From: JBBQVO01 sp038211505
Lineage (GTDB): Bacteria; Chloroflexota; Dehalococcoidia; DSTF01; JACRBR01
Assembly (NCBI GenBank): GCA_038211505.1
Contig: JBBQVO010000052.1
Location: forward strand, 1 to 17,928
Reading direction: 5' to 3'
Length of the DNA: 17,928 bases
Each line of letters opens with the position of its first letter. The first letter of the stretch is position 1. The position numbers and the translations under genes are program-made. The notes below the pieces were generated by a model, which saw only the letters and a program-made list of their open reading frames with translations, made no database searches and was not told where the DNA came from. Positions 1-6,994 of the stretch are shown here, piece by piece.

Positions 1-217
1 GCGAACGCAGCATGTCCAGGCAGACGCGGGCGACGATCGTCGTCAGCCACCCGCCGAGGTTCTCGACGCCGCCGGCGCCGGAGCGGCTGAGCCGGAGCCA
101 GGATTCCTGGACGGCGTCGTCCGCCTCGCTCAGTGAGCCAAGCATCCGGAAGGCGACCGCGCGCAAGTGGGTGCGGTGTGCCTCGAACTGCTCCGCCAGC
201 CCGTCATGTTCGTCCAT
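1..217 (-). CDS. ECF41/SigJ-type sigma factor, N-terminal part (runs off the window)
   Basis: The 72 visible codons begin at ATG complement(215..217). An in-frame stop lies just upstream, and GGAGG at complement(228..232) is a good ribosome-binding site, so the start is well fixed. The protein shows the sigma-70 region 2 pattern: FEAHRTHLRAVAFRMLGS, then SEADDAVQESWLRL, then VENLGGWLTTIVARVCLDM with the region 2.4 tail. These motifs are characteristic of the ECF41/SigJ group, which lacks a classical anti-sigma factor and carries a fused C-terminal SnoaL-like regulatory domain (outside this window). ECF41 genes are typically next to a carboxymuconolactone decarboxylase, oxidoreductase or epimerase gene that they transcribe, and a decarboxylase gene lies divergently here. 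The family call is strong; the subgroup rests on motif memory plus context. Confidence 0.9.
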   Translation of the reverse strand, partial: MDEHDGLAEQFEAHRTHLRAVAFRMLGSLSEADDAVQESWLRLSRSGAGGVENLGGWLTTIVARVCLDMLRS

Positions 218-218
218 C

Positions 219-245
219 GGTCACATTCCTCCGTCGCGTTCCGTC
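219..245 (+). promoter_or_regulatory. Putative ECF41-dependent promoter, copy 1 (better match)
   Basis: GGTCACA at 219-225 is followed after exactly 16 bases by CGTC at 242-245. The reported ECF41 target motif is TGTCACA in the -35 region and CGTC in the -10 region, so six of seven -35 bases and all four -10 bases match. It points toward the CMD gene, with a start expected near 252 and a leader of about 150 nt. It overlaps the beginning of the divergent sigma gene. Confidence 0.65.
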
Positions 246-270
246 ATAGTAGTGAGGAGCGAAACGCATC

Positions 271-297
271 GGTCATATTCCCTCAACGCGCTCCGTC
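271..297 (+). promoter_or_regulatory. Putative ECF41-dependent promoter, copy 2 (weaker match)
   Basis: GGTCATA at 271-277 and CGTC at 294-297 are separated by 16 bases, the same geometry as copy 1. The -35 element has one more departure from TGTCACA (C to T at its sixth base). The -10 CGTC lies in the best conserved stretch of the duplicated unit. Confidence 0.5.
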
Positions 298-403
298 ATA
301 GTAGTGACGAACGAAACCCGGCTGATGTGACGAAGGAGACCAGCTGGATAATCAGTATTCCGGCTCAGCAAAGACCGTCGAAATCCCTTGGAGGAGAGTA
401 ATC

Positions 404-865
404 ATGCAAGCACGAATGAGCAACCCGGCAATGATCCTTCCTGCCGCCATGCATGCCATTGGCGCCCTGCTCACGACCATCAGAAAGGGCGGCGTGCCAG
501 CGGCGACGCTCGAGCTTGTCCACCTGCGCGCGAGCCAGATTAATGGCTGCAGCTTCTGCGTTGATTCGGGCGCACGTAGCGCCAAGAAGGCAGGCGAAAC
601 AGACGAGCGGCTCTTCGCCGTCGCTGCATGGCGAGAGGCACCCTACTTCACCGATGCCGAACGCGCCGCCCTTGCACTCACCGAGGCGGTCACACGGCTC
701 AGCGATCGCCCGGATCCCGTTCCCGACGACATCTGGGACGAAGCCGCGCGGCACTACAACGAGCGTGAGCTAGCGGGCCTGGTCATCGGCATCGCCGCGA
801 TCAACGTCTGGAATCGGCTGAATGTCAGCACCAGGCAAGTCGCGGGGGAGTGGAAGCCCGAATAG
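404..865 (+). CDS. Carboxymuconolactone decarboxylase / AhpD-like family protein
   Basis: The product is 153 aa, an all-helical alkylhydroperoxidase-like protein of about the usual family length. The start is supported by GGAGGAG at 390-396, seven bases before the ATG. The core is LVHLRASQINGCSFCVDSG, with the CxxC pair at C49 and C52 and the partner acid E37 twelve residues before C49, as in AhpD. The two AhpD histidines are absent: the residue between the cysteines that should be His is F51, and the residue four after the second cysteine is G56. Such proteins are typical partners of ECF41 sigma factors, and the two upstream ECF41-type promoters support this gene as the regulon target. The substrate is unknown; a peroxidase or disulfide-redox role is more likely than true carboxymuconolactone decarboxylation. 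Confidence 0.93.
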   Translation: MQARMSNPAMILPAAMHAIGALLTTIRKGGVPAATLELVHLRASQINGCSFCVDSGARSAKKAGETDERLFAVAAWREAPYFTDAERAALALTEAVTRLSDRPDPVPDDIWDEAARHYNERELAGLVIGIAAINVWNRLNVSTRQVAGEWKPE

Positions 866-1140
866 CAGGCCCGGGCGCGCGCAGACTTCGTCGCGCGTCG
901 CACGTGCTACATCGCACATCGCACCGCGGCGCGAAATGGCGATTCCTGGCCCTCTTTTGTCAGCAGGCGCCCAAACTTCCCGTAGGCGCCCGACAGAACA
1001 CTGTCAGGAGCCACGGCGTTTGATGCATCCGCTACGGAAAAGGTGACTTCGCTACGATTGCCGCAGCACCGATCGTCAAGTCAAAATCAGCATACGCAGC
1101 GAAATTCGAGCGCCACATCGCTTTTGGAGACTGAGACCAC
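866..1140. other. Intergenic gap before the MMPL gene
   Basis: No gene was seen in these 275 bases. The word AGGCGCCC occurs at about 966-973 and 985-992. A modest ribosome-binding site GGAGA at 1126-1130 precedes the MMPL ATG. No convincing promoter was found. Confidence 0.5.
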
Positions 1141-3309
1141 ATGCTCACATCATTAACGCGGCTCTGCTATCGAAGACGCCGTCTCGTCCTGCTCACGTGG
1201 ATCGTCCTGATCGCCGGGTTGTTCGTGCTCTCCACCGTCGCCGGCGGCGCGTTCAAGACGGAGTTCGGGCTGCCGGGATCGGAGAGCGAGGGCGCCGAGC
1301 AGATCCTGCAGCGGCACGGCTTCGAGACGCGCGCCGGCAGCGACGCGCAGATCGTTTTCCGTTCCGACAAAGGCATCGACGATCCGGCGGTGCGGCAGGC
1401 GATGGAAGGCCTCTTCGCACGCATCGGCAATGAGGGGAAAGCGGCGACGGTGACGAGCCCGTACGCGCCGGAGGGCGCGCGGCAGATCGCGCCGGACCGC
1501 AAGCTGGCCTATGGCGAGGTGCACTTCACGAAGCGCGACGGCGAAGCGGCGCAGGTCGACGGGGATCAGATCAAGGGGTTCCGGAACGACGTCGCCGTCG
1601 ACGGATTGCAGATCGAACTCGGCGGCGACATGTTCCAGTCGCAGTCGATGCCAGCGAGCGAGGCGATCGGTCTCGCGGCCGCCGTGATCATCCTGCTGAT
1701 CGCGTTCGGATCGCTGCTGGCGATGGGGCTGCCTGTGCTGACGGCGTTGTTCGGCGTCGGCTGCGGGGTGGCGCTCGTCAGCCTGACGACGCGCGTGCTC
1801 GCCGTCCCCGTCTTCACGACGCCGATGGCGGCAATGCTCGGCATCGGCGTCGGCATCGACTATGCGCTGCTGATCGTCACGCGCTACCGCCAGGGCCTGC
1901 AGGACGGCCTCGATCCTGAGGACGCCGTCCAGCTCAGCATGAACACTGCTGGACGCTCCGTCGTATTCGCCGGCGTGACCGTGGTCATCGCCGTGCTCGG
2001 CATGTTCCTGCTGAACCTCGATCTCGTGCGCAGCGTCGCGACGGGCGCCGCTCTCGCGGTGGCGATGACGCTGCTGGCATCGATCACACTGCTGCCGGCG
2101 CTGCTCGGCTTCACTGGCCGCAATCTCGACAAGCTGGGGCTGCCGCACGCCAAGAAGCAAGAACGCACGGACGCCGAGTCGATGTGGCATCGTTGGAGCC
2201 GCCTCGTACAGCGTTACCCCTGGTACGCGGCGATCGGCTCGTCGGCGCTTCTGATCGTGCTGGCGATCCCGTTGTTCTCGATGCGCCTCGGCTTCGGCGA
2301 CGCCGGCAACCGGCCGACCACGGATACGAGCCGCAAAGCCTACGATCTGCTCGCCGCGAGCTTCGGCGCAGGATTCAATGCGCCGCTGATCGTCGCCGCC
2401 GAATTGCCCGCTGGCGCGAGCAGCGCGGCGACGGTGCAAACGCTCGCGACGACGCTGAACAGCGCCGAGGGCGTGAGCTTCGCCTCGCCGCCGCAGATGA
2501 GCGCCGACGGGCAGGCAGCGCTGATCATTGTCATCCCGTCGACGGCGCCGCAGGAGAAGGCGACCGCCGATCTTGTGCATCGCCTGCGCGACAACGTCAT
2601 CCCGTCGGCGCTCGGCGGCACGCCCGTCGTCGCGAAGCTGACCGGATCCACGCCGGCATCGCAGGACTTCGCCGATTACGTCGGGAGCCGCATGCCGCTC
2701 TTCTTCGGGGGTGTGCTGACGCTGTCGTTCCTGCTGCTGATGGTCGTCTTCCGCAGCATCCTGGTGCCGCTGAAGGCCGTGATCGTGAACATGCTGTCGA
2801 TCGGCGCGGCGTTCGGCGCGATCGTCGCCGTCTTCCAATGGGGTTGGGGAGCGAGCCTTCTCGGCATTGGCAAAGCAGGCCCGATCGAGGCCTGGGTGCC
2901 GATGATGCTCTTCGCCATCGTCTTCGGGCTGTCGATGGACTACGAAGTTTTTCTGCTGTCGCGCATCAAGGAGGAGTACGACCGGTCGGGCGACAACGCC
3001 AGCGCCGTCGCTGAGGGCCTTGCCGCCACCGCGCGCGTCATCACGGCCGCCGCGGCGATCATGATCTGCGTCTTCGCCAGCTTCGTGCTCGGCGACGATC
3101 GGTCGCTCAAGCTGTTCGGCTTCGGTCTCGCGTTCGCCGTCCTCGTCGATGCGACCGTCGTCCGCCTCGTGCTCGTGCCGGCGACGATGGAGCTGCTCGG
3201 CCGCGCCAACTGGTGGCTGCCGGGCTGGCTCGATCGCGTCATCCCGGACGTCAGCATCGAGGCCCCGCCGACGCCGGACGCGCGCCTGCGGCCGGCGACC
3301 GAACTTTAG
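1141..3309 (+). CDS. MMPL/RND-superfamily membrane transporter
   Basis: The product is 722 aa, the usual size for bacterial MMPL/YdfJ-type proteins. The ATG follows GGAGA by ten bases. The order is: a basic N-terminus and first membrane helix (about 14-35); a first periplasmic domain; a five-helix bundle containing GIGVGIDYALLIVTRYR with D240-Y241; a second periplasmic domain (about 390-500); and a second bundle containing FGLSMDYEVFLLSRIKEEYD with D600-Y601. The paired Asp-Tyr motifs in TM4 and TM10 are the proton-relay positions of MMPL transporters. It probably moves lipids or hydrophobic compounds by proton-motive force; the cargo cannot be told from sequence. No TetR-type regulator lies beside it. 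The kinase gene downstream starts within a few bases of its stop codon. Confidence 0.93.
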   Translation: MLTSLTRLCYRRRRLVLLTWIVLIAGLFVLSTVAGGAFKTEFGLPGSESEGAEQILQRHGFETRAGSDAQIVFRSDKGIDDPAVRQAMEGLFARIGNEGKAATVTSPYAPEGARQIAPDRKLAYGEVHFTKRDGEAAQVDGDQIKGFRNDVAVDGLQIELGGDMFQSQSMPASEAIGLAAAVIILLIAFGSLLAMGLPVLTALFGVGCGVALVSLTTRVLAVPVFTTPMAAMLGIGVGIDYALLIVTRYRQGLQDGLDPEDAVQLSMNTAGRSVVFAGVTVVIAVLGMFLLNLDLVRSVATGAALAVAMTLLASITLLPALLGFTGRNLDKLGLPHAKKQERTDAESMWHRWSRLVQRYPWYAAIGSSALLIVLAIPLFSMRLGFGDAGNRPTTDTSRKAYDLLAASFGAGFNAPLIVAAELPAGASSAATVQTLATTLNSAEGVSFASPPQMSADGQAALIIVIPSTAPQEKATADLVHRLRDNVIPSALGGTPVVAKLTGSTPASQDFADYVGSRMPLFFGGVLTLSFLLLMVVFRSILVPLKAVIVNMLSIGAAFGAIVAVFQWGWGASLLGIGKAGPIEAWVPMMLFAIVFGLSMDYEVFLLSRIKEEYDRSGDNASAVAEGLAATARVITAAAAIMICVFASFVLGDDRSLKLFGFGLAFAVLVDATVVRLVLVPATMELLGRANWWLPGWLDRVIPDVSIEAPPTPDARLRPATEL

Positions 3310-3311
3310 GT

Positions 3312-4289
3312 TTGACCTCTCCCCCTCCCTTGCCGCGCTGGTTCGGACCTAGAGCCAGCCCAGATGACCCGGCCGTCTCGGCCCTGATCGCCCGCGTCGC
3401 GCGCGGGGCCCGGTGGGCAGACATCGGCGGTGCGTTCAACCTCAACGTGCGGATAGACGCTGAGCCGCCGGTTGTCCTCCGGGTTCATAGGCCCTGGGTC
3501 CGCCGCGGCCGGGTAACCGGACTGCGGCACCTGCGGGAGCGGCTCCAGCGGACGCAAGTCCGCGTCGCTCGGCCGATTCCGATTTCCGGCTGCGACCTCC
3601 TGAGGGTCGCTGATCGTTGGGCTGAGATTGAGGAGTTCATCGATCACGTCCAGCCACGGGCGGACGAGGACTCCTACGTCCGCCTATTCGAGGAGCTCGG
3701 ACGCGTTCACACTGCGCTCAAAGCAGTCTGGGAGCCCAGCCCGCCCGAACCCCTCGACGACCACAGAACCTTCGGCCAACTGCGTCACTCGGTCAGCTTC
3801 ACACGCCGCAGCCTCGGACCCCGCAGTGAGCCGGTCGTGCATCGGATGCGCCAACTGACTGGCGAGCTCTCCAAGCTCCGGAAGGAGGTCGAGCTGCCAT
3901 GCACTCCGATTCATGGGGACTACAAATTGGGCAACGTCGGAGAACTGTCAGACGGCTCATGGGCTACCTTCGACCTTGATTTTGCGAGGGTCAGGGAGCG
4001 GCTGTACGACATCGCGGGCAGCCTGAACCACGTCGCACAGAGCGGCCCCGATGGAGTGGGCCCGCCGGCGGAATTGCTCGAGCCGCGACGACTGCTCGAC
4101 GCCTACGAACGCACGGCTCCGGAACCGTTGACTCGCGACGAGCACCGTTGGCTCCCCGGGGCTCTGGCCCTCATACCCTTGCACTGGGCTGCCACCGCAG
4201 GGCTCGTGAGCGACGGCATCCACGAGGCCGAGAGCGCAATGACCGCCGCCGAGGCGTGGTGGTCGCGCCGGGCTGAACTCTCGTCGTAG
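3312..4289 (+). CDS. Aminoglycoside phosphotransferase (APH)-fold small-molecule kinase
   Basis: Taking TTG 3312 as start gives 325 aa. The catalytic loop is HGDYKLGN (H201, D203, N208), followed by the metal-binding DLDF (D221, D223), the Brenner-type motif pair of the APH/choline-kinase-like family. The N-lobe contains GGAFNLNVRI then VVLRVHRPW, matching the nucleotide loop and the lysine/arginine strand. The true start is unclear. No ATG occurs in frame between the MMPL stop and residue 180, and the ATG at 3213 lies inside MMPL and adds a composition that looks like a shadow. TTG 3312 or TTG 3330 immediately after the MMPL stop (3309) fit translational coupling, but no ribosome-binding site is visible. 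It need not be a resistance gene; many such kinases act on metabolites. Confidence 0.82.
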   Translation: MTSPPPLPRWFGPRASPDDPAVSALIARVARGARWADIGGAFNLNVRIDAEPPVVLRVHRPWVRRGRVTGLRHLRERLQRTQVRVARPIPISGCDLLRVADRWAEIEEFIDHVQPRADEDSYVRLFEELGRVHTALKAVWEPSPPEPLDDHRTFGQLRHSVSFTRRSLGPRSEPVVHRMRQLTGELSKLRKEVELPCTPIHGDYKLGNVGELSDGSWATFDLDFARVRERLYDIAGSLNHVAQSGPDGVGPPAELLEPRRLLDAYERTAPEPLTRDEHRWLPGALALIPLHWAATAGLVSDGIHEAESAMTAAEAWWSRRAELSS

Positions 4290-4307
4290 TGGCGGCCGCG
4301 CTCGGGG

Positions 4308-4339
4308 ACTGGAGTTCTCGGCCGACCTCCGACTCCAGT
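4308..4339. repeat. Inverted repeat downstream of the APH-fold gene
   Basis: ACTGGAGT at 4308-4315 and ACTCCAGT at 4332-4339 form a perfect 8-bp stem with a 16-base loop, 18 bases after the kinase stop. There is no T-run after it, so it is at best a weak or Rho-assisted terminator. Confidence 0.4.
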
Positions 4340-4455
4340 GAAGCAGCTGGCATGTCGCGCTCACCAACCTCTGGGATGAATGCGTGGACGAGCGTACCCT
4401 CGGGCGTGCCTTAGCAGTGTCGACCTCCGTCTGACGCGATTCGACCAACCCAATC

Positions 4456-4518
4456 TTCTGTGCTCTCTGTGTCCCTCTGTGGATCCCCTTAAAATCTCTG
4501 TGCCTCTGTGCCTCTGTG
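4456..4518. repeat. CTCTGTG word array in the gap before the oxidoreductase
   Basis: CTCTGTG occurs exactly at 4465, 4475, 4496, 4504 and 4512, and as TTCTGTG at 4456, with spacings of 8 to 21 bases. The array is interrupted by GGATCCCCTTAAAAT at about 4481-4495. It ends about 30 bases before the next start codon. Translated backwards it gives TTEAQRHRDF-like strings, which I recall from spurious proteins annotated across intergenic repeats in unrelated bacteria. Confidence 0.85.
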
Positions 4519-4550
4519 GTGAGCCCTTCGAGAACCGCGCATACTGCGAC

Positions 4551-5627
4551 ATGTCTCTCGTCGAAGCATTCAGCGCGCTGCCGCAGTCGTGGCCGCGGCC
4601 GTCGTCGCCGCGGCCGATCGTTGTCATCGGCGCCGGCAGCATCATCCGCGATGCGCATCTGCCGGCGTACGCGCGACTCGGCCTCACGATCGCCGGCATC
4701 TTCGACGTCAACGCCGCGGCGGCCCACGAGCGCGCCGCCGCGTTCGGCATCGAGCGCGTCTTCGCGACGATCGATGAAGCGATCGCGACGGACGGCGTCG
4801 TCTTCGACATCGCGGTGCCGCCGGGCGAGATCGCCGGCATCATCGAGCGGATGCGCCCGCGATCCGCCGTGCTGATCCAGAAGCCGATGGGGCGCGATCT
4901 CGACGACGCGCGGCGTATCCGCGACGTCTGCCGCGAACGCGAGCTCATCGCGGCGATCAACTTCCAGCTGCGCTTCTCGCCTAACATGCTCGCGCTGCGA
5001 GCCGCGATCGACGCCGCGCTCTTCGGCACGATCACCGATGTCGATGTGCGGCTCGACGTCCACACACCGTGGGACTACTGGCCGTTTCTCAAAGGGCTGC
5101 CGCGGCTCGAAGTGACGAACCACTCGGTGCACTACATCGATCTCATCCGATCGCTGATCGGCGAGCCGCGCGGCGTCTACTGCCGCGGCGTCCGCCATCC
5201 GCAGCTCGCCGGCTACCCCGACGTCCGCACCAGCATCATCCTCGATTACGGGGACGATCTGCGATGCAGTCTCGTCATCAATCACACACACGACTTCGGC
5301 CCGGAGCGCGCGGTCTCCGAACTCAAGATCGAAGGCACGGAGGGCGCCGCGCTGGCGACGATGGGCGTCAATCTCGATTATCCACGCGGCAGGCCTGACG
5401 AACTGCTCGTGACGGAGTGCGGCGACTCGGCGTGGCAGTCGATCGCATTGCGCGGATCGTGGTTTCCGGACGCCTTTGATGGCCCGATGTCGAACATGCA
5501 GAGCTTCCTCGCAGGCGAGAACAAGGCGCTCGTCTCGCCGGTCGACGATGCGTTTCGCACGATGGCCGTCGTTGAGGCCTGCTACGAATCGAGCGCGCGC
5601 GGCGGCACACCGATCGTGGAGTCGTAG
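4551..5627 (+). CDS. Gfo/Idh/MocA-family NAD(P)-dependent oxidoreductase
   Basis: From ATG 4551 the product is 358 aa, the normal family length. An earlier in-frame ATG at 4380 would translate the CTCTGTG repeat and is rejected. The Rossmann motif is VVIGAGSIIRDAHLPAY near the N-terminus. The EKP motif appears as LIQKPMG, with Q110-K111-P112 (Gln replaces Glu but the catalytic Lys is kept). The second-domain HxxD motif is NHSVHYIDLIRSL, with H194 and D197. Members oxidise or reduce sugars, inositols and related compounds at a hydroxyl or hemiacetal carbon. The lactonase-type gene begins two bases after the stop, so the pair is probably translated together and acts in one sugar pathway. The exact substrate is unknown. 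No clear Shine-Dalgarno is present; CATACT at 4540-4545 sits near the start. Confidence 0.9.
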   Translation: MSLVEAFSALPQSWPRPSSPRPIVVIGAGSIIRDAHLPAYARLGLTIAGIFDVNAAAAHERAAAFGIERVFATIDEAIATDGVVFDIAVPPGEIAGIIERMRPRSAVLIQKPMGRDLDDARRIRDVCRERELIAAINFQLRFSPNMLALRAAIDAALFGTITDVDVRLDVHTPWDYWPFLKGLPRLEVTNHSVHYIDLIRSLIGEPRGVYCRGVRHPQLAGYPDVRTSIILDYGDDLRCSLVINHTHDFGPERAVSELKIEGTEGAALATMGVNLDYPRGRPDELLVTECGDSAWQSIALRGSWFPDAFDGPMSNMQSFLAGENKALVSPVDDAFRTMAVVEACYESSARGGTPIVES

Positions 5628-5629
5628 GG

Positions 5630-6466
5630 ATGGCGCCGCGCATCGACGCGCATCAGCACTTCTGGCTCTACGCGCCCGATACGCACGCGTGGATCGACGA
5701 CTCGATGCAGGCGCTCCGTCGCGACTTCCTGCCCGAAGATCTCGCGCCGCTGCTCCTCGCCGCCGGCTTCGACGGCTGCATAGCGGTGCAGGCGCAACAG
5801 AACATCGCTGAGACGGAGTGGCTGCTGCGACTCGCGGGCGAGCACGACTTCATCCGCGGCGTTGTCGGCTGGGTCGATCTTTGCGCGAGCGATGTCGAAG
5901 ATCAATTGCGGCGTCTCACCGAGCATCCGAAGCTCCGTGGCATCCGCCACATCGTGCAGGACGAGGCGGACGATCGCTTCATGCTGCGGCCGGACTTCCT
6001 GCGCGGCATCGATGCGCTCGCGCAGTTCGATCTCGCGTACGACATCCTCGTCTACCCGCGGCAGCTGCCGGCGGCCGTCGAGTTGGCGGCGATGTTTCCC
6101 GAGCAGCGATTCGTGCTCGACCATCTCGGCAAGCCGCCGATTCGCAGCGGCGAGACGCATGCCTGGGCGCGTGGCATCGCCGCGCTCTCACGCAACCACA
6201 ACGTCTACTGCAAACTCTCCGGGCTCGTCACCGAAGCCGACTGGCAAGCGAACATCGCGACGGACTTCACGCCGTATCTCGATGTGGCGTTCGACTGGTT
6301 CCCGCCCGAGCGCCTGATGATCGGCTCCGACTGGCCCGTCTCCACCCTCGCCGCGCCGTATGCCGAAACGCTGGCCATCGTCGAGGAGTATGTCGCAGGT
6401 CTCGGCGACGCTGTCGTCGCGGCGATCGGCGGCGAGACAGCGGCGCGGGTGTATCGGCTACGGTAG
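5630..6466 (+). CDS. Amidohydrolase family 2 protein, sugar-lactonase type (COG3618-like)
   Basis: The product is 278 aa. It begins IDAHQHFW with H8 and H10, the metal-binding HxH of TIM-barrel amidohydrolases. Further motifs are DHLGKPP (H165, K168), YCKLSGL, and GSDWP with D234. This pattern matches the L-fuconolactonase / L-rhamnono-lactonase group (PF04909). The start is two bases after the oxidoreductase stop, with GTGGAG overlapping the end of the upstream gene as a ribosome-binding site, so the two are translationally coupled. The expected role is hydrolysis of a sugar or sugar-acid lactone made by the neighbouring dehydrogenase, in the cytoplasm. 2-pyrone-4,6-dicarboxylate hydrolases belong to the same superfamily and are the main alternative. 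Confidence 0.88.
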   Translation: MAPRIDAHQHFWLYAPDTHAWIDDSMQALRRDFLPEDLAPLLLAAGFDGCIAVQAQQNIAETEWLLRLAGEHDFIRGVVGWVDLCASDVEDQLRRLTEHPKLRGIRHIVQDEADDRFMLRPDFLRGIDALAQFDLAYDILVYPRQLPAAVELAAMFPEQRFVLDHLGKPPIRSGETHAWARGIAALSRNHNVYCKLSGLVTEADWQANIATDFTPYLDVAFDWFPPERLMIGSDWPVSTLAAPYAETLAIVEEYVAGLGDAVVAAIGGETAARVYRLR

Positions 6467-6582
6467 CGCGCGACTTGCGCTCGTATGGAACGTGCACGAC
6501 GTACGACGCACTGCAACTCAGGTGGCGTTGTCGGGCCGGTCATCTGAGAAAATGTAGGAAGTGGGCGACTGGGCCCGGGTAG

Positions 6583-6604
6583 GGGCGGCCCGATGTGGCC
6601 GCCC
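6583..6604. repeat. GC-rich intergenic hairpin after the lactonase gene
   Basis: GGGCGGCC at 6583-6590 and GGCCGCCC at 6597-6604 form a perfect 8-bp stem with a 6-base loop (CGATGT). It lies about 115 bases after the lactonase stop and is not followed by a T-run. I recall the GTAGGGGCGGCC...GGCCGCCC form as a common dispersed intergenic element, but that needs a search. Confidence 0.7.
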
Positions 6605-6745
6605 GTTATGGCGGGCGACGCGGCGGCGGGATCGCCACCCGTTTCGCCAGCGGTCATGCTGCCCTAATAGAAACCGAAGTGTCGTTCGTCGTGCGCCGCC
6701 GCCGGTGAGCCCACGCGATGACGAACAGCGAGGCCGTTCAAGCTA

Positions 6746-6790
6746 GATACCACGAAGGGCACCTGCGGTTCTTCACTACGTTCAGAATGA
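6746..6790 (-). repeat. Dispersed repeat, copy A (downstream of rplL)
   Basis: This 45-base stretch is the reverse complement of 7449-7494 at about 40 of 46 positions. The core GGCACCTGCGGTTCTTC is identical, and both ends (GATACCAC and CAGAATGA) are kept. It and copy B flank rplL in opposite orientation. Confidence 0.85.
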
Positions 6791-6891
6791 TAGTGATCGC
6801 CGATCACGAGCTCGCACTACGGCCGACCGCCGGAGTTCGTCGCACCCCACAACCGCAAGAAGCTCGACGCCGAACGCCGGATCACAAACCG

Positions 6892-6922
6892 ATCCAGCAT
6901 CCAGCCTCGAGCTTCCAGCTTC
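6892..6922. repeat. CCAGC-type repeated-word element
   Basis: The stretch carries ATCCAGC twice in succession, then CCTCGAGCTTCCAGCTTC, an imperfect run of CCAGC/AGCTTC words. It encodes nothing recognisable and resembles other short-word elements in this window. Confidence 0.5.
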
Positions 6923-6994
6923 TCTCTCAACCGCGCACACAGCCCCGAACACGACTGTTCTTCGCTGTTTGCTGTTTGTCCTGTCGCGAAGCGA

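Larger units (their letters stand above)
215..318. repeat. Tandem duplication of a 52-bp unit in the sigma/CMD divergent gap
   Basis: Positions 215-266 and 267-318 are two head-to-tail copies, 43 of 52 bases identical. Both begin CATCGGTCA and share CCGTCATAGTAGTGA. The first copy contains the sigma factor's start codon and ribosome-binding site on the minus strand. Each copy contains a promoter-like pair on the plus strand (separate entries). The duplication therefore doubles the promoter facing the decarboxylase gene. Confidence 0.9.
6467..6994. other. 528-base gap between the lactonase and rplL, rich in repeats
   Basis: No gene is supported here. Within it I see a GC-rich hairpin (6583-6604), one copy of a dispersed repeat that recurs inverted beyond rplL (6746-6790), a CCAGC/TTCCAGC word cluster (6892-6922) and CTGTTTG repeated at about 6965-6978. 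Small reading frames across this stretch translate the repeats and look spurious. Confidence 0.7.

Noticed and set aside
12..401. 129-codon plus-strand frame over the sigma gene and promoter region
   Set aside because: Antisense of a recognisable sigma-70 region 2; Ser/Arg-rich shadow.
1153..2838. 561-codon open frame antisense to MMPL
   Set aside because: Arg/Asp/His-rich, low-complexity translation with no domain; a shadow of the high-GC MMPL coding frame.
3312..4289. APH-fold kinase as an antibiotic-resistance gene
   Set aside because: The fold alone does not show aminoglycoside activity, and no mobile or resistance context exists; kept as a general small-molecule kinase.
3957..5291. 444-codon minus-strand frame spanning the kinase, the CTCTGTG array and the oxidoreductase
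   Set aside because: It translates the repeat and the antisense of two well-supported genes; no family features.
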